Shown: positions 8,420 to 16,179 of the stretch, one piece after another
How positions within the stretch are numbered: the first letter of the stretch is position 1
Layout of the letters: each line of letters opens with the position of its first letter
Source: Verrucomicrobiota bacterium
GTDB lineage: Bacteria > Verrucomicrobiota > Verrucomicrobiia > Limisphaerales > Pedosphaeraceae
Length of the DNA stretch: 37,590 bases
Direction of reading: 5' to 3'
NCBI GenBank assembly: GCA_021325145.1
Contig: JAJPHR010000091.1
Coordinates: 1-37,590, forward strand
The notes under the pieces: model-generated
What the model saw: only the letters and a program-made list of their open reading frames with translations
Databases searched by the model: none
What the model was told of the DNA's origin: nothing
Program-made: the position numbers and the translations under genes

Positions 8420-8796
8420 ATAACCTCAGCGACATCCTCAACGCCGCGGACCGCGCCGCAGTGGCGCAGGCCAACTTTCAAACGCTAGATGCGTCGTTGG
8501 CCTTCGCGTTGTCTCCCACTCTGGTCAATGGAGTTGCGAATGCGGTGATCGGACCACCTACGGTCGGCACGTTTGTCCAGGATTTTCTCTGGGTCGATTC
8601 TTTGCGCGCCATCTTCCGCTGCACCGCGGCCGGCACGCCTGGAACTTGGATACAAGTTCAAGCCGCGATCCTGGCGGCCGGACCACCTCCAGGCGGAACG
8701 CCAGTCAATTACCTAATTACCATCATCGGAGAAGGATGGACTCAATATTACTGGACCGGCGCTGCCTGGCAGGCCGTGTTTTTAGTCAGCCCATAA
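8416..8796 (+). CDS. Small tail fibre-associated protein (126 aa)
   Basis: The chosen ATG at 8416 overlaps the tail-tip stop (ATGA), which fits this operon better than upstream alternatives. The N-terminal half is helical and Ala-rich (DILNAADRAAVAQANFQTLDAS). The C-terminal half carries the FLWVDSLRAIFRCTAAGTPGTWIQVQ and WTQYYWTGAAWQAVF beta elements seen in small phage baseplate/fibre proteins. No catalytic residues are seen. It is the last gene of the overlapping tail set; the next genes are separated by short gaps and start without ribosome binding sites. Confidence 0.6.
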   Translation: MNNLSDILNAADRAAVAQANFQTLDASLAFALSPTLVNGVANAVIGPPTVGTFVQDFLWVDSLRAIFRCTAAGTPGTWIQVQAAILAAGPPPGGTPVNYLITIIGEGWTQYYWTGAAWQAVFLVSP

Positions 8797-8808
8797 CCAC
8801 CAATCATC

Positions 8809-10830
8809 ATGAAAAAAATCCTCATTGTCCTCTTGGCCTGCTTCACCTGCACTCATGTTTATTCGGCCGCTACACCAATCTACGGTGTGCGCGTAGATAC
8901 GAACGGCCTGGTGCTCGCTCCGACCAATTTTTGGTCGGCCAACGCGAGCAACATTTCGGGATCGGTAACGGCTGGACAGGGATTGACGAACATTGCCGGC
9001 GTCCTGTCCGCGAACGGGGATGGCTCGCAGCTCGTGAATCTCAATGGTGCCAACATCCAGGCCGGCACCATAGAGAGCAACAAGCTAACACCCCAAGTGC
9101 AGGCGCAGCTCGCGCTGGCCGGCTCGGGCGGCGGCACAGCCAACACCAACCTACCCGCCTCCGTCCCCCCGAATTACCCAGGGCTATCCGCGACGCTTTC
9201 CTGCTGGCTGGACGCTTCTATTTCGCTGACACCGAATACTTTTCCGACGAACTGGGTTGATTTGTCTGGAAAAGGAAACAATGCCACCAATGTCGTGACG
9301 AACGGCCTTGTTGCGCTGTCGATTAGCAACCAGACCATTCTTTCTTTCAGTGGTGGCCATCTCATGACACCGACGAACGTCATTCAGAATTCGAACTGGG
9401 TCATGATATTCGTTTTTCAGCCGATCACTCCTGGCGCTGGCGGTGACACGCCTTTCTCCGTGGGTGGAGGAGCAGCCTCTAGCTTCCCAACCAATGGACT
9501 TTACATTGAGGCAAGTAGCGGGGGATGGAGCGGATATCCGGTAAGCTGGACCAACTTTACCTCGGGATCAGGCCAGCTTTACGAGCCTCACGAATGGCAG
9601 ATTTATACTCTACGCTTCGATGGCACGAACTTGGAGGGTAGGATCAATGGCCAATGGGTGTTCCGATCCGCGAATACTCCCATGCCAATCCTGAACGGCA
9701 GAATTTGCCTGGGGTCAATGGTGGACGGCTCATTTGCCTCGACCATGAACCTGCTCACCTTCGCATCCTTCACGAACGGCATTTTAAAAGATCCCGAAAT
9801 AGCCGCGGTTGAAAATTGGCTCAGGATCAAGTTCGCTTCGCTGATCCCAAACAACCGACCTATTTTCAATGTGACCGGAGACTCCATCGCAGCCGGGCTA
9901 TTCATGAGCCCGTTGACCAATGCGTTTCCGTGGCAGGTCGGTTCTGCAATTGGAGGAACGAACGCTTATCAAATAGGCATTCAGGGCATCGGCGGTGAGA
10001 CGGTATCCACCATGCTCGCGAACGTTCAGCCGCTGCTTTCTTCATGGCAATACCTCCCACAGGCGAAGACCGAATTGGTAGAGGGATTAGCAAATGATAT
10101 TATCCAGGGGCACACAGCGGCCGCCATGCTGAGTGATGTCACAAACCTATGCCTCAGATTCAAGAGCGTTGGCGCTCGCGTCATCTTCGCCACGCCCACG
10201 GCCGGAACAAACTACTCGGCCGCACAAGAAACCCAGCGGCAAATCTTTCTCTCTCTAGCCAATTCCAATTGGTGGACCTGGTGTGACGGGCTTGCGACGG
10301 TTGGTTCTGACTCCATAGTGGGCCAAACTAATCAGATGGCATCGACTACCTGGACCTTTGATGGCACACACCCAACCACTGCCGCCACGCTATTGATGGT
10401 TCCCTACATGGTGCGGGCATTGAGCTCGAAGCTTGACCAGGATTTAAGCCCGCACTATGGAGCGCTGGTCTTCCCGACCAACAGTGCGTTTGCCGGAGCG
10501 ATCAACGGAACCACTAACGGAAATGCGGCATTGATGAGCACATCCAATGGCGTTTTTAACTTGGTCGTAAGTCAGGTTGGCAGCACCGTCAATCAGACTT
10601 TTTCCTTTAATACCAACGGCGCGCTCAGTGCTCCAAATAGCTTTCAGGCCGGGACCAACACCGGGAGCTCGGCTCTGTCGGGCACATTCCAAATTCTGTC
10701 ACAAACGAATATCCCGACTTGGGCGCAGCTCGGCACCAACGGCATTGCTTTGGTCAACTCCAATTCATTTTTTTACCTTTACAAAGGGTCCAACGACGGC
10801 AGTTCTGTCCTCACTTCTTTGCTCAAATAA
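8809..10830 (+). CDS. Tail appendage with signal peptide, LamG-like and SGNH hydrolase domains (673 aa)
   Basis: An apparent Sec signal peptide (KK, hydrophobic ILIVLLACFTCTHVYS, cleavage near SAA) leads into the YGVRVDTNGLVLAPTNF module also found at the start of the next gene. Residues ~125-345 look like a concanavalin/LamG fold (CWLDAS, WVDLSGKGNN). Residues ~350-540 form an SGNH/GDSL hydrolase: GDS with Ser359, a Gly block (IGGET), an Asn block (GLANDI), and D518-x2-H521 in DGTHP. Phage esterases of this type remove acetyl groups from surface sugars. The C-terminus is Asn/Thr/Gly-rich like a fibre. There is no Shine-Dalgarno. It could instead be a secreted host-type esterase captured by the phage. 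Confidence 0.7.
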   Translation: MKKILIVLLACFTCTHVYSAATPIYGVRVDTNGLVLAPTNFWSANASNISGSVTAGQGLTNIAGVLSANGDGSQLVNLNGANIQAGTIESNKLTPQVQAQLALAGSGGGTANTNLPASVPPNYPGLSATLSCWLDASISLTPNTFPTNWVDLSGKGNNATNVVTNGLVALSISNQTILSFSGGHLMTPTNVIQNSNWVMIFVFQPITPGAGGDTPFSVGGGAASSFPTNGLYIEASSGGWSGYPVSWTNFTSGSGQLYEPHEWQIYTLRFDGTNLEGRINGQWVFRSANTPMPILNGRICLGSMVDGSFASTMNLLTFASFTNGILKDPEIAAVENWLRIKFASLIPNNRPIFNVTGDSIAAGLFMSPLTNAFPWQVGSAIGGTNAYQIGIQGIGGETVSTMLANVQPLLSSWQYLPQAKTELVEGLANDIIQGHTAAAMLSDVTNLCLRFKSVGARVIFATPTAGTNYSAAQETQRQIFLSLANSNWWTWCDGLATVGSDSIVGQTNQMASTTWTFDGTHPTTAATLLMVPYMVRALSSKLDQDLSPHYGALVFPTNSAFAGAINGTTNGNAALMSTSNGVFNLVVSQVGSTVNQTFSFNTNGALSAPNSFQAGTNTGSSALSGTFQILSQTNIPTWAQLGTNGIALVNSNSFFYLYKGSNDGSSVLTSLLK

Positions 10831-10843
10831 TCTCTAACCCAAC

Positions 10844-12385
10844 ATGAAAAAACTCCTCTCATCACTGATTTTCACAGCAGTTGTTGCATCCGCTTCAGCA
10901 GCCAGCCCGCCGATCTACGGCGTGCGGACCGATACGAACGGCCTGATCACAGCCCCAAGCAATTTCTTCGCTATTAATGGACTGACGAATTCCGCAACAA
11001 TTTTTGTCGATCCTGCGGGCAACGATGCCAACGCCAGCCGGGGTTCGATCACCAGGTTCCGCACCATCACGGCAGCCAAGGCGGCCGCACAAGCTGGGGA
11101 TACCATCTGCGTTTTCGCTGGGACATACTCCGACAACAATCTGCTCAAGGCGGGGGTTAATTATTCATTCTCCCCTGGTGTAAGCATTCGTTGCAACCCG
11201 CAGAACTCGGTATCAAATTCGTTCTACGGCATTTTCGACGATCGTTCAACTGGTGGAACGACGAATTGTATATCGGGCAGACCGGACCTGTTCTTTCACA
11301 CCGGCACTAATGACTGGAATACCAACACGGACGTTGGCGCAGCCACTAATTGCTGGGGAGCGGTGGTTCTCACGAACACAAACACGGTATTCTTCGCCGA
11401 TCTCGGACGAGTGTCTTACGGGTCAATGAGCAATTTGAATCTTGGCGCTGGGTTAAACGCATCCTCGCCTTTCGTTCTGAAGAATTGCAAGTACGCCGAC
11501 ATAAGATGTTTGGACATAAGCGACATGTTTTCCGGCAGGCTGCTGCTGACTAACGGCGACACGGTTTCGACGTTCAGCACCGGCATTTATTGGGAACTCG
11601 GCGAGGTTCATTTCTTCTGCCCGCACATCGGGCCTATGGCTGGGTATGGAATTTGGCCGAGCGAGCCGCCTGGTGGACCTTACACGAACAACTTTTACTT
11701 CACCGGCGATCTGTTGGAGCAAAAGATTTACCAGTCTGCCAGTGACTCCACCTACAAGACTTGGTTCAACATAAAGCAGATCCAAACCACCAACGCAGGG
11801 GCTTTTGAATGCGTTGGGGTTTATGGAGGCAAGCTCTACTTGACAGGGTGCGATAAGATTTCTGACGTTGGCAGCGGCGTCACTTGCATAAGTGTTGTCG
11901 TCGGTGAGGCGTGGATAGACTCGCAGAAGGTGACGAGCAGCGGGACTGGCGTTGAGAACGCTGGTTGGATTAGCCAGACTGGAGGTACGCTGTGGGCAAA
12001 CATCGGGCAGTTCGAGGACGGAGGTTCTATGACGAACGGGATAATCTGCAATAGCGCAACTGCAGACATGCACATCCGCGGGAACTTCGCCAAGGTTAAT
12101 AACGGCACTGCCATAATCCACCTGGCCGGGACCAACCATACGAGCATTAACGTCATCGACACCTCCACGGGGTCCACGACCAATGCAAAGCCAGTGGTGG
12201 TGTCGGCGGTCGGCATGTGTTTGGGCGGGACTTGCCTGTTAGCGCCGGCGAGCACGCCCACGATTTGGGCTTCATCGGCTCAGACCGTCAGCCTTTTTAA
12301 CTTCTGCTCGGGTAACAGCAACGTCTCGGCCAATATCACGCTGCACAATTCCACCAATTACACGTGGGACACAGCCATTAAATGA
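10844..12385 (+). CDS. Tail appendage with signal peptide and right-handed beta-helix (513 aa)
   Basis: It starts 13 bases after the previous stop, with no Shine-Dalgarno. An apparent signal peptide (KKLLSSLIFTAVVASASA) is followed by YGVRTDTNGLITAPSNF, matching the previous protein. Residues ~50-110 show the classic beginning of a pectate-lyase-like parallel beta-helix: VDPAGNDANASRG, FRTITAAKAAAQAGDTICV, GTYSDNNLL. Repetitive Asn/Gly/Thr-rich strands continue to the end. Tailspikes that bind or cleave surface polysaccharide have this fold. No catalytic residues are obvious. It is the last gene before a strong hairpin, so probably the last cistron of the late operon. Confidence 0.68.
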   Translation: MKKLLSSLIFTAVVASASAASPPIYGVRTDTNGLITAPSNFFAINGLTNSATIFVDPAGNDANASRGSITRFRTITAAKAAAQAGDTICVFAGTYSDNNLLKAGVNYSFSPGVSIRCNPQNSVSNSFYGIFDDRSTGGTTNCISGRPDLFFHTGTNDWNTNTDVGAATNCWGAVVLTNTNTVFFADLGRVSYGSMSNLNLGAGLNASSPFVLKNCKYADIRCLDISDMFSGRLLLTNGDTVSTFSTGIYWELGEVHFFCPHIGPMAGYGIWPSEPPGGPYTNNFYFTGDLLEQKIYQSASDSTYKTWFNIKQIQTTNAGAFECVGVYGGKLYLTGCDKISDVGSGVTCISVVVGEAWIDSQKVTSSGTGVENAGWISQTGGTLWANIGQFEDGGSMTNGIICNSATADMHIRGNFAKVNNGTAIIHLAGTNHTSINVIDTSTGSTTNAKPVVVSAVGMCLGGTCLLAPASTPTIWASSAQTVSLFNFCSGNSNVSANITLHNSTNYTWDTAIK

Positions 12386-12390
12386 TTCAA

Positions 12391-12427
12391 CGCGCCAGTG
12401 CTGCAGCAGCTCTGCAGCACTGGCGCG
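12391..12427 (+). terminator. Perfect 16-bp hairpin after the late operon
   Basis: Arms at 12391-12406 and 12412-12427 (CGCGCCAGTGCTGCAG and its exact complement) flank a 5-base loop, six bases after the last appendage stop. There is no long T tract (GGCTTTACA follows), so termination may be partly factor-dependent. Position makes it the likely end of the prophage late transcript. Confidence 0.6.
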
Positions 12428-13089
12428 GCTTTACAGCAAAAGGGTGCACTTCCTTCCTTTTCAGGCTTTTTTACAACCCTTTTCATCCTTTTTTCGCGGT
12501 TACACCAGAATATCCCATTCCCGGCCTTGAACTTGGCCGCGCTGAGGATGGGGCTTTGGACTTTAAACCTTGGACTTGGACTTGTTTTGAATGTCAAAGA
12601 ACGCGCCCGCACTCCCCATCGGGAGAGCAAAGCAAAATCGCCCCGGCCCCGCCCCAAACGCCGGCTTGGAGCTTGGCCATGTGTCAATTGGACAATCCGG
12701 CGCGCTCCGCACGCCAGGCTCCCCTCCTTCATCAACACCCGTATTAGAGCGTACCTCACACCTGCATGCAACTGTATTTTTCTAGCTCCACTATCCACTT
12801 CTGGTGACAGGGCCTTATAGGCCAAACACCTCACTCGGCGCGCAGTCCATCTCGCATTTCCCCCTCCTTTGCCGAGCATCGATTACGCCGGCAAAGCGAT
12901 AGCTGCGACGACCGTAAACCCGCCTTCAACCCCGACTTGTCCACCGTCTCATCCCCGCCGTAGCTTCCAGCAGGGGAAGAGGGTTCGACTTCACAACGCC
13001 GAAGCAGGTTGCATAACTTAGCCTAGGGTAGGTTCGCTTTGCTGCCCACGAACCCACGCTGGACCATTAATTTGCCCAAAAGATAATAC
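12428..13089. other. Gene-free stretch between prophage end and island
   Basis: No convincing gene is seen. The open frames on both strands overlap each other, lack ribosome binding sites and have Pro/Arg-rich compositions typical of non-coding high-GC DNA. The stretch contains a GGACTT iteron tract at 12553-12584, also found near the window's right end. Near 13020-13065 it holds a GGTTCG/CGAACC inverted pair next to CCTAGGGTAGG. No integrase, tRNA or clear attachment-site repeat was found by eye. Confidence 0.5.
12553..12584. repeat. GGACTT iteron tract in gene-free DNA
   Basis: CTTTGGACTTTAAACCTTGG followed by ACTTGGACTTG; three GGACTT units, matching the tract at 37529-37566. Confidence 0.6.
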
Positions 13090-13118
13090 TTGACACCCAT
13101 CGCCAAATCGTCTCTAAT
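13090..13118 (+). promoter_or_regulatory. Sigma-70-like promoter of the winged-helix gene
   Basis: TTGACA at 13090-13095 and TCTAAT at 13113-13118 are separated by 17 bases, a near-consensus pair. Predicted transcription start is about 13125, only some 11 bases before the ATG at 13136, so the message would be almost leaderless; no Shine-Dalgarno is present. Confidence 0.65.
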
Positions 13119-13131
13119 TAGTTCTAATTAG
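13114..13131. promoter_or_regulatory. Tandem CTAATTAG operator-like boxes
   Basis: Two identical 8-base palindromes CTAATTAG (13114-13121 and 13124-13131) lie exactly 10 bases apart, one helical turn, covering the -10 element and predicted start site. This is the layout expected for repression by a dimeric DNA-binding protein. The downstream winged-helix-like product is the obvious candidate for autoregulation, which is inference. Confidence 0.5.
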
Positions 13132-13135
13132 AAAT

Positions 13136-13519
13136 ATGGAACGCTTTAGAAGACAGAGCATTGATCCGGCAAGCCTTCCGCAACATGTTGTGGAAAAATG
13201 GTCATATTCCGTGCTTAACGAGGGGTTTGTACCGTTCCCGAAGAAGCTTGTTCGCTGCCTGTGTCGATTGTTCTCCGACACGGATTCATTAAAGGAACTT
13301 GCTGTTCTCCTCGCCATCGTTGATTTCAAGCGCCCCAATCTGACACGGTTGCCGAGCCAGGCTTACCTCTCGTTCCTAGCCGGTTTGACCGAAGATGAAT
13401 TCACTGAGACTCTGGGGCACCTCCAGCGCAAGGGTTACGTTCACATTGAGGGTGATCCAGACAATCTGAACATCTCCTTGAATGGTCTTCTGCAGGCGAT
13501 CGACCGAGAAGCCAAATAA
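13136..13519 (+). CDS. Winged-helix-like protein, putative DNA-binding (127 aa)
   Basis: The ATG directly follows the promoter and operator boxes. The C-terminal half reads as a winged helix: a helix (LKELAVLLAIVDF), PSQAYLSFLAGLTEDEFTETLGHLQRKGYV as helix-turn-helix with recognition helix, then a beta wing (VHIEGDPDNLNISL). This resembles MarR/DnaD-type or replication-associated winged helices. The N-terminal ~50 residues are basic with a FVPFPKKLVRCLCRLF segment. It is the first gene of a small A+T-richer island and may regulate it. I cannot assign a named family. Confidence 0.65.
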   Translation: MERFRRQSIDPASLPQHVVEKWSYSVLNEGFVPFPKKLVRCLCRLFSDTDSLKELAVLLAIVDFKRPNLTRLPSQAYLSFLAGLTEDEFTETLGHLQRKGYVHIEGDPDNLNISLNGLLQAIDREAK

Positions 13520-13524
13520 CACCC

Positions 13525-13764
13525 GTGTCCTTTCCTAGCTTCAAAGATATTCAATGGTGGCACGCCCTTTTCCTCTTGGCGATCGGTCCTATTGGTAGGG
13601 CGGTGGCCGTTGTGCTTCTGGCAAAGTGTGTAAACAGGGACATCGCAAAACTGGCGATTCCTTTAGTGCTGCGCCCTATGCGGTCGAACATATTCCCGGC
13701 TCGCACAAGCTCGGACGACCCAAGCCTCAACGATTCGTCATCCAGTTGCAAAAAACTACAATGA
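13525..13764 (+). CDS. Possible small one-TM protein (79 aa)
   Basis: A GTG start lies five bases after the previous stop. Residues ~11-35 (WWHALFLLAIGPIGRAVAVVLLA) form one membrane segment, followed by a basic CVNRDI stretch; the last third is Ser/Asp-rich and low-complexity. Close spacing suggests co-transcription with the winged-helix gene. It could be a truncated remnant, and no ribosome binding site is visible. Moderate doubt that it is a real gene. Confidence 0.4.
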   Translation: MSFPSFKDIQWWHALFLLAIGPIGRAVAVVLLAKCVNRDIAKLAIPLVLRPMRSNIFPARTSSDDPSLNDSSSSCKKLQ

Positions 13765-13921
13765 ACAGCCAGTACTTGCGTTCAACTTCATAAATTTGGG
13801 ATGGACAACTAGCAAGCACCTTGTCAAGATTCCTCCCGAGGCTGCTCTTCGCGTAGGTGTAATTCAATATTGCGCACCTGCAACCCCAAGAATCACAAAA
13901 AACTATGGCTAGCTGAATCAT

Positions 13922-15211
13922 ATGAGCGACCCAAATCCGGACAAACCAATCGAAGAAGTCCGCGCGGACATGCAACGACTTCTCGGGGAAATAGAGCAGT
14001 TCCGGCGTCAGGCTGAGGAGCAAGCAAAAGCAGCAGAGCTCTCCAGACAAAAGGCCGATAGCGAAGCGCTCTATGCCTCCAACGCAAAAGGAGCTTGCGA
14101 AGGGCATTCAACAACAATTGCCAACCTCAAAGGGACCGCTGAGGCAGACGCAAACTCCATTGCGGCAAACAAGCAGCGTTCAGATGAGCTTGTTTCTGGA
14201 GTCACGACAGGCAAATCGGCAGTTGAAGCAGATGCCAAGGCCACAGGGGAACTCCGTAGGGGCGTTGACGAAGCAACCGCCCAGTTGCTCGAATCGGCTC
14301 GCAAGTCCGGTGAGCGCCTGCAAGAGACAGAAAAATCTCGAGATGCTGCAGAAGGGGTGCTAAGAGAAGCCAAGGAATTCCGGGATGCAGCCGCAGAGGC
14401 ACGGACAAAGGCTGAGACCTCTCAGGCCACGGCAGTGCAATCCTCGAAGGACGCTAACAAACTCGTCGCAGAAATCACAACAGAACATGCGGCGGCAACC
14501 AAGTCGGCTCAAGAAGTTGCAACCGCAGCCGGTTCTGCAAAGACAGACAGAGAAAAACTCAGCAAGGTGCTCGAACACATCACGAAAAGCGACGCCATCG
14601 CAGGCGCACATGAGGCGCGAGTGACGGAGCTTTCCACAAAGCTGGAGTCTCTTCTCGTTAAAGTAGAGAGCCTGCTTCCCGGCGCAACCAGCGCGTCTCT
14701 CGCTACAGCTTTTAATAAGCAAAAATCCCGCTTTAAGGATTCCCAAAGACGCTGGATTTGGACATTTGTGGTATGCATCCTGTGCTTGGTTGGGATATCC
14801 GCACCAAGCTTTTTCCGAGCGACCTTTGGCGACATGGCGGCCTTCAATTGGGAAGCGATTCTCCGCGGACTGACAGCACGGTTACCGATAGCTGTTCCAC
14901 TTATCTGGCTTGCCATATACGCAGGACGGAACTACATGCTTTCGTTACGTATAGAAGAGGATTACGCTTACAAAGAAGCAATCTCCATCGCATTCGAAGG
15001 CTACAAGCGTGAGATGGCGCTGATCACAGCTGGGGACGCATCGAATCCCTCGCCGCTTACTACGCTGTGCACCAACGTTTTGAAGGCCGTTGCTGAACGG
15101 CCAGGGCGCATTTATGACGGCAAACACCAGGACATAACCCTTCTAAGCGAGGCACAATTAGCGGTGAAAGAGGCCGAACAGCTTAGTCAAAGAACTATCG
15201 CGAGGACTTAA
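13922..15211 (+). CDS. Coiled-coil membrane protein with two TM segments (429 aa)
   Basis: Residues ~1-245 are a long Ala/Glu/Lys-rich coiled coil with many short heptads. Two membrane segments follow, near 278-297 (WIWTFVVCILCLVGISAPSFF) and 321-338 (LPIAVPLIWLAIYAGRNYML). The C-terminal ~85 residues (LRIEEDYAYKEAISIAFEGYKREM onward) are soluble and helical. There is no signal peptide, so the coiled coil and tail should face the same side, probably the cytoplasm. The stop overlaps the next start (TAATG), coupling it to a second membrane protein. Architecture resembles DUF6161-type and other orphan membrane proteins from accessory islands, but I cannot assign a function. Confidence 0.75.
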   Translation: MSDPNPDKPIEEVRADMQRLLGEIEQFRRQAEEQAKAAELSRQKADSEALYASNAKGACEGHSTTIANLKGTAEADANSIAANKQRSDELVSGVTTGKSAVEADAKATGELRRGVDEATAQLLESARKSGERLQETEKSRDAAEGVLREAKEFRDAAAEARTKAETSQATAVQSSKDANKLVAEITTEHAAATKSAQEVATAAGSAKTDREKLSKVLEHITKSDAIAGAHEARVTELSTKLESLLVKVESLLPGATSASLATAFNKQKSRFKDSQRRWIWTFVVCILCLVGISAPSFFRATFGDMAAFNWEAILRGLTARLPIAVPLIWLAIYAGRNYMLSLRIEEDYAYKEAISIAFEGYKREMALITAGDASNPSPLTTLCTNVLKAVAERPGRIYDGKHQDITLLSEAQLAVKEAEQLSQRTIART

Positions 15212-15711
15212 TGACGATCGAATGTTCTTTGCGTCGCAGAGCAGCAAGAGCTCGCTGCCTAGCTATCCTTTGGTTACTCACCACCACCTGCCTCCTGCTG
15301 GGAACTTATGTGTCGCTCCCCCAAATTGCGAGCAATCTCCTCATCTCAGTGAACAAAATAGACGGGCCTCCTCCGAAGAGCGACCTCAACAGCAAAGAGC
15401 CCAGCCTTGAGCCAAAGAAGACCATGCTAAGCACCCACCTGTTTACATTAACAACTTTGGGGCTCGCTGTTTCTGCCATAGGCTTCGCCTGTTACCTACT
15501 CGGCAGAAGCGCTCTCATCGAAGTCGAAGCGGCGGCGCGGTTAAGTGGCTTGGCTGATGCCCTTTGTATCGCGACCAATGAAATGAAAAGCTTCGAGAAA
15601 GCCGCTGCGGTTCTAGTGCCAAAAACTGGATCGAGCGACCCATCGATGGTTTCCGCGAACGACCTCAAAATTATGGCTGAAACGCTCAAACAAATTAAGG
15701 AACTGAAGTGA
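15211..15711 (+). CDS. Two-TM membrane protein coupled to the coiled-coil protein (166 aa)
   Basis: The ATG shares a base with the previous stop (TAATG). A basic N-terminus (RRRAARARC) precedes the first membrane segment at about residues 14-32. A ~40-residue loop rich in Lys/Pro/Ser follows, then a second membrane segment at about 72-94 (LFTLTTLGLAVSAIGFACYLLG). The C-terminal ~70 residues are helical and end in KIMAETLKQIKELK. Both termini should be cytoplasmic. The coupling argues that it forms a complex with the preceding protein. No family recognised. Confidence 0.7.
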   Translation: MTIECSLRRRAARARCLAILWLLTTTCLLLGTYVSLPQIASNLLISVNKIDGPPPKSDLNSKEPSLEPKKTMLSTHLFTLTTLGLAVSAIGFACYLLGRSALIEVEAAARLSGLADALCIATNEMKSFEKAAAVLVPKTGSSDPSMVSANDLKIMAETLKQIKELK

Positions 15712-15723
15712 CCGAGGCCACAC

Positions 15724-15750
15724 TTGAAAACTAAAGAATCATGCTAAAGT
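15724..15750 (+). promoter_or_regulatory. Possible promoter of the YodC-like gene (near-leaderless)
   Basis: TTGAAA at 15724-15729 and an extended -10, TGC followed by TAAAGT at 15745-15750, have a 15-base spacer, short but tolerable with an extended -10. Predicted start falls at or next to the ATG at 15757, implying a leaderless or near-leaderless message. Confidence 0.4.
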
Positions 15751-15756
15751 CGTTTT

Positions 15757-15987
15757 ATGTTCAAACCTGGAGACATAGTACGTCTAAGATCTGGTGGCCC
15801 GGAAATGACCGTTGAACGCATCATCGGGGACAAAGCCAAAAGTCACCCAATGCTGGCAACTGTTGATGAAGCACTAAAACTTAAGGGATATAGAGAAGGA
15901 GACCCCATCTGCCAATGGTTTGCAGACGCTGAGATTAAATCTAGTGCATTCCGGTTGGAAGTGCTGGAAGCCGTCACTGAAGAATAA
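15757..15987 (+). CDS. YodC-like DUF2158 family protein (76 aa)
   Basis: The opening FKPGDIVRLRSGGPEMTVERI and the later ICQWF followed by a short strand pair (SAFRLEVLEAV) match the DUF2158/YodC pattern of a small SH3-like beta barrel whose biochemical role is unknown. An insertion of ~20 residues (KSHPMLATVDEALKLKGYREGD) makes it longer than the ~60-residue E. coli YodC. It sits last in the accessory island behind its own possible promoter. Such genes often travel with mobile elements. Confidence 0.75.
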   Translation: MFKPGDIVRLRSGGPEMTVERIIGDKAKSHPMLATVDEALKLKGYREGDPICQWFADAEIKSSAFRLEVLEAVTEE

Positions 15988-16120
15988 CGCCTGTAAACGG
16001 GTCACGCATTTAGGGTGTTAAGAGTCGTACACTTTGACACTGGCCGCTCATTGCGCGCCTTCCCTTCCCGCCTCTTTCAATCCCTCGGACTTCGGATTTC
16101 CTCACTCAATCCCAAACGCC

Positions 16121-16152
16121 AAAGCCCGCGAACGCCTGATGCGATCGCGGGC
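16121..16152 (-). terminator. Terminator-like hairpin of the repeat-protein gene
   Basis: GCCCGCGA (16124-16131) and its exact complement (16145-16152) form an 8-bp GC-rich stem. Read on the minus strand it is followed by TTTGGCGTTT, and it lies about 30 bases beyond the stop of the minus-strand gene ending at 16180. Confidence 0.55.
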
Positions 16153-16179
16153 TCACTCGCCCTTATGGTGATTCACGCA

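Noticed and set aside
12358..12879. 173-codon minus-strand open frame after the prophage
   Set aside because: It overlaps the 3' end of the beta-helix gene and the hairpin, overlaps open frames on the other strand, has low-complexity composition and no ribosome binding site.
12960..13070. tRNA-like GGTTCGA stretch, possible attachment site
   Set aside because: The T-arm stem does not pair, and no acceptor or anticodon stem could be built.
13525..13764. Phage holin at this position
   Set aside because: One short hydrophobic segment and no adjacent endolysin; it lies beyond the late-operon hairpin in a different composition region. Kept only as a possible small membrane protein.
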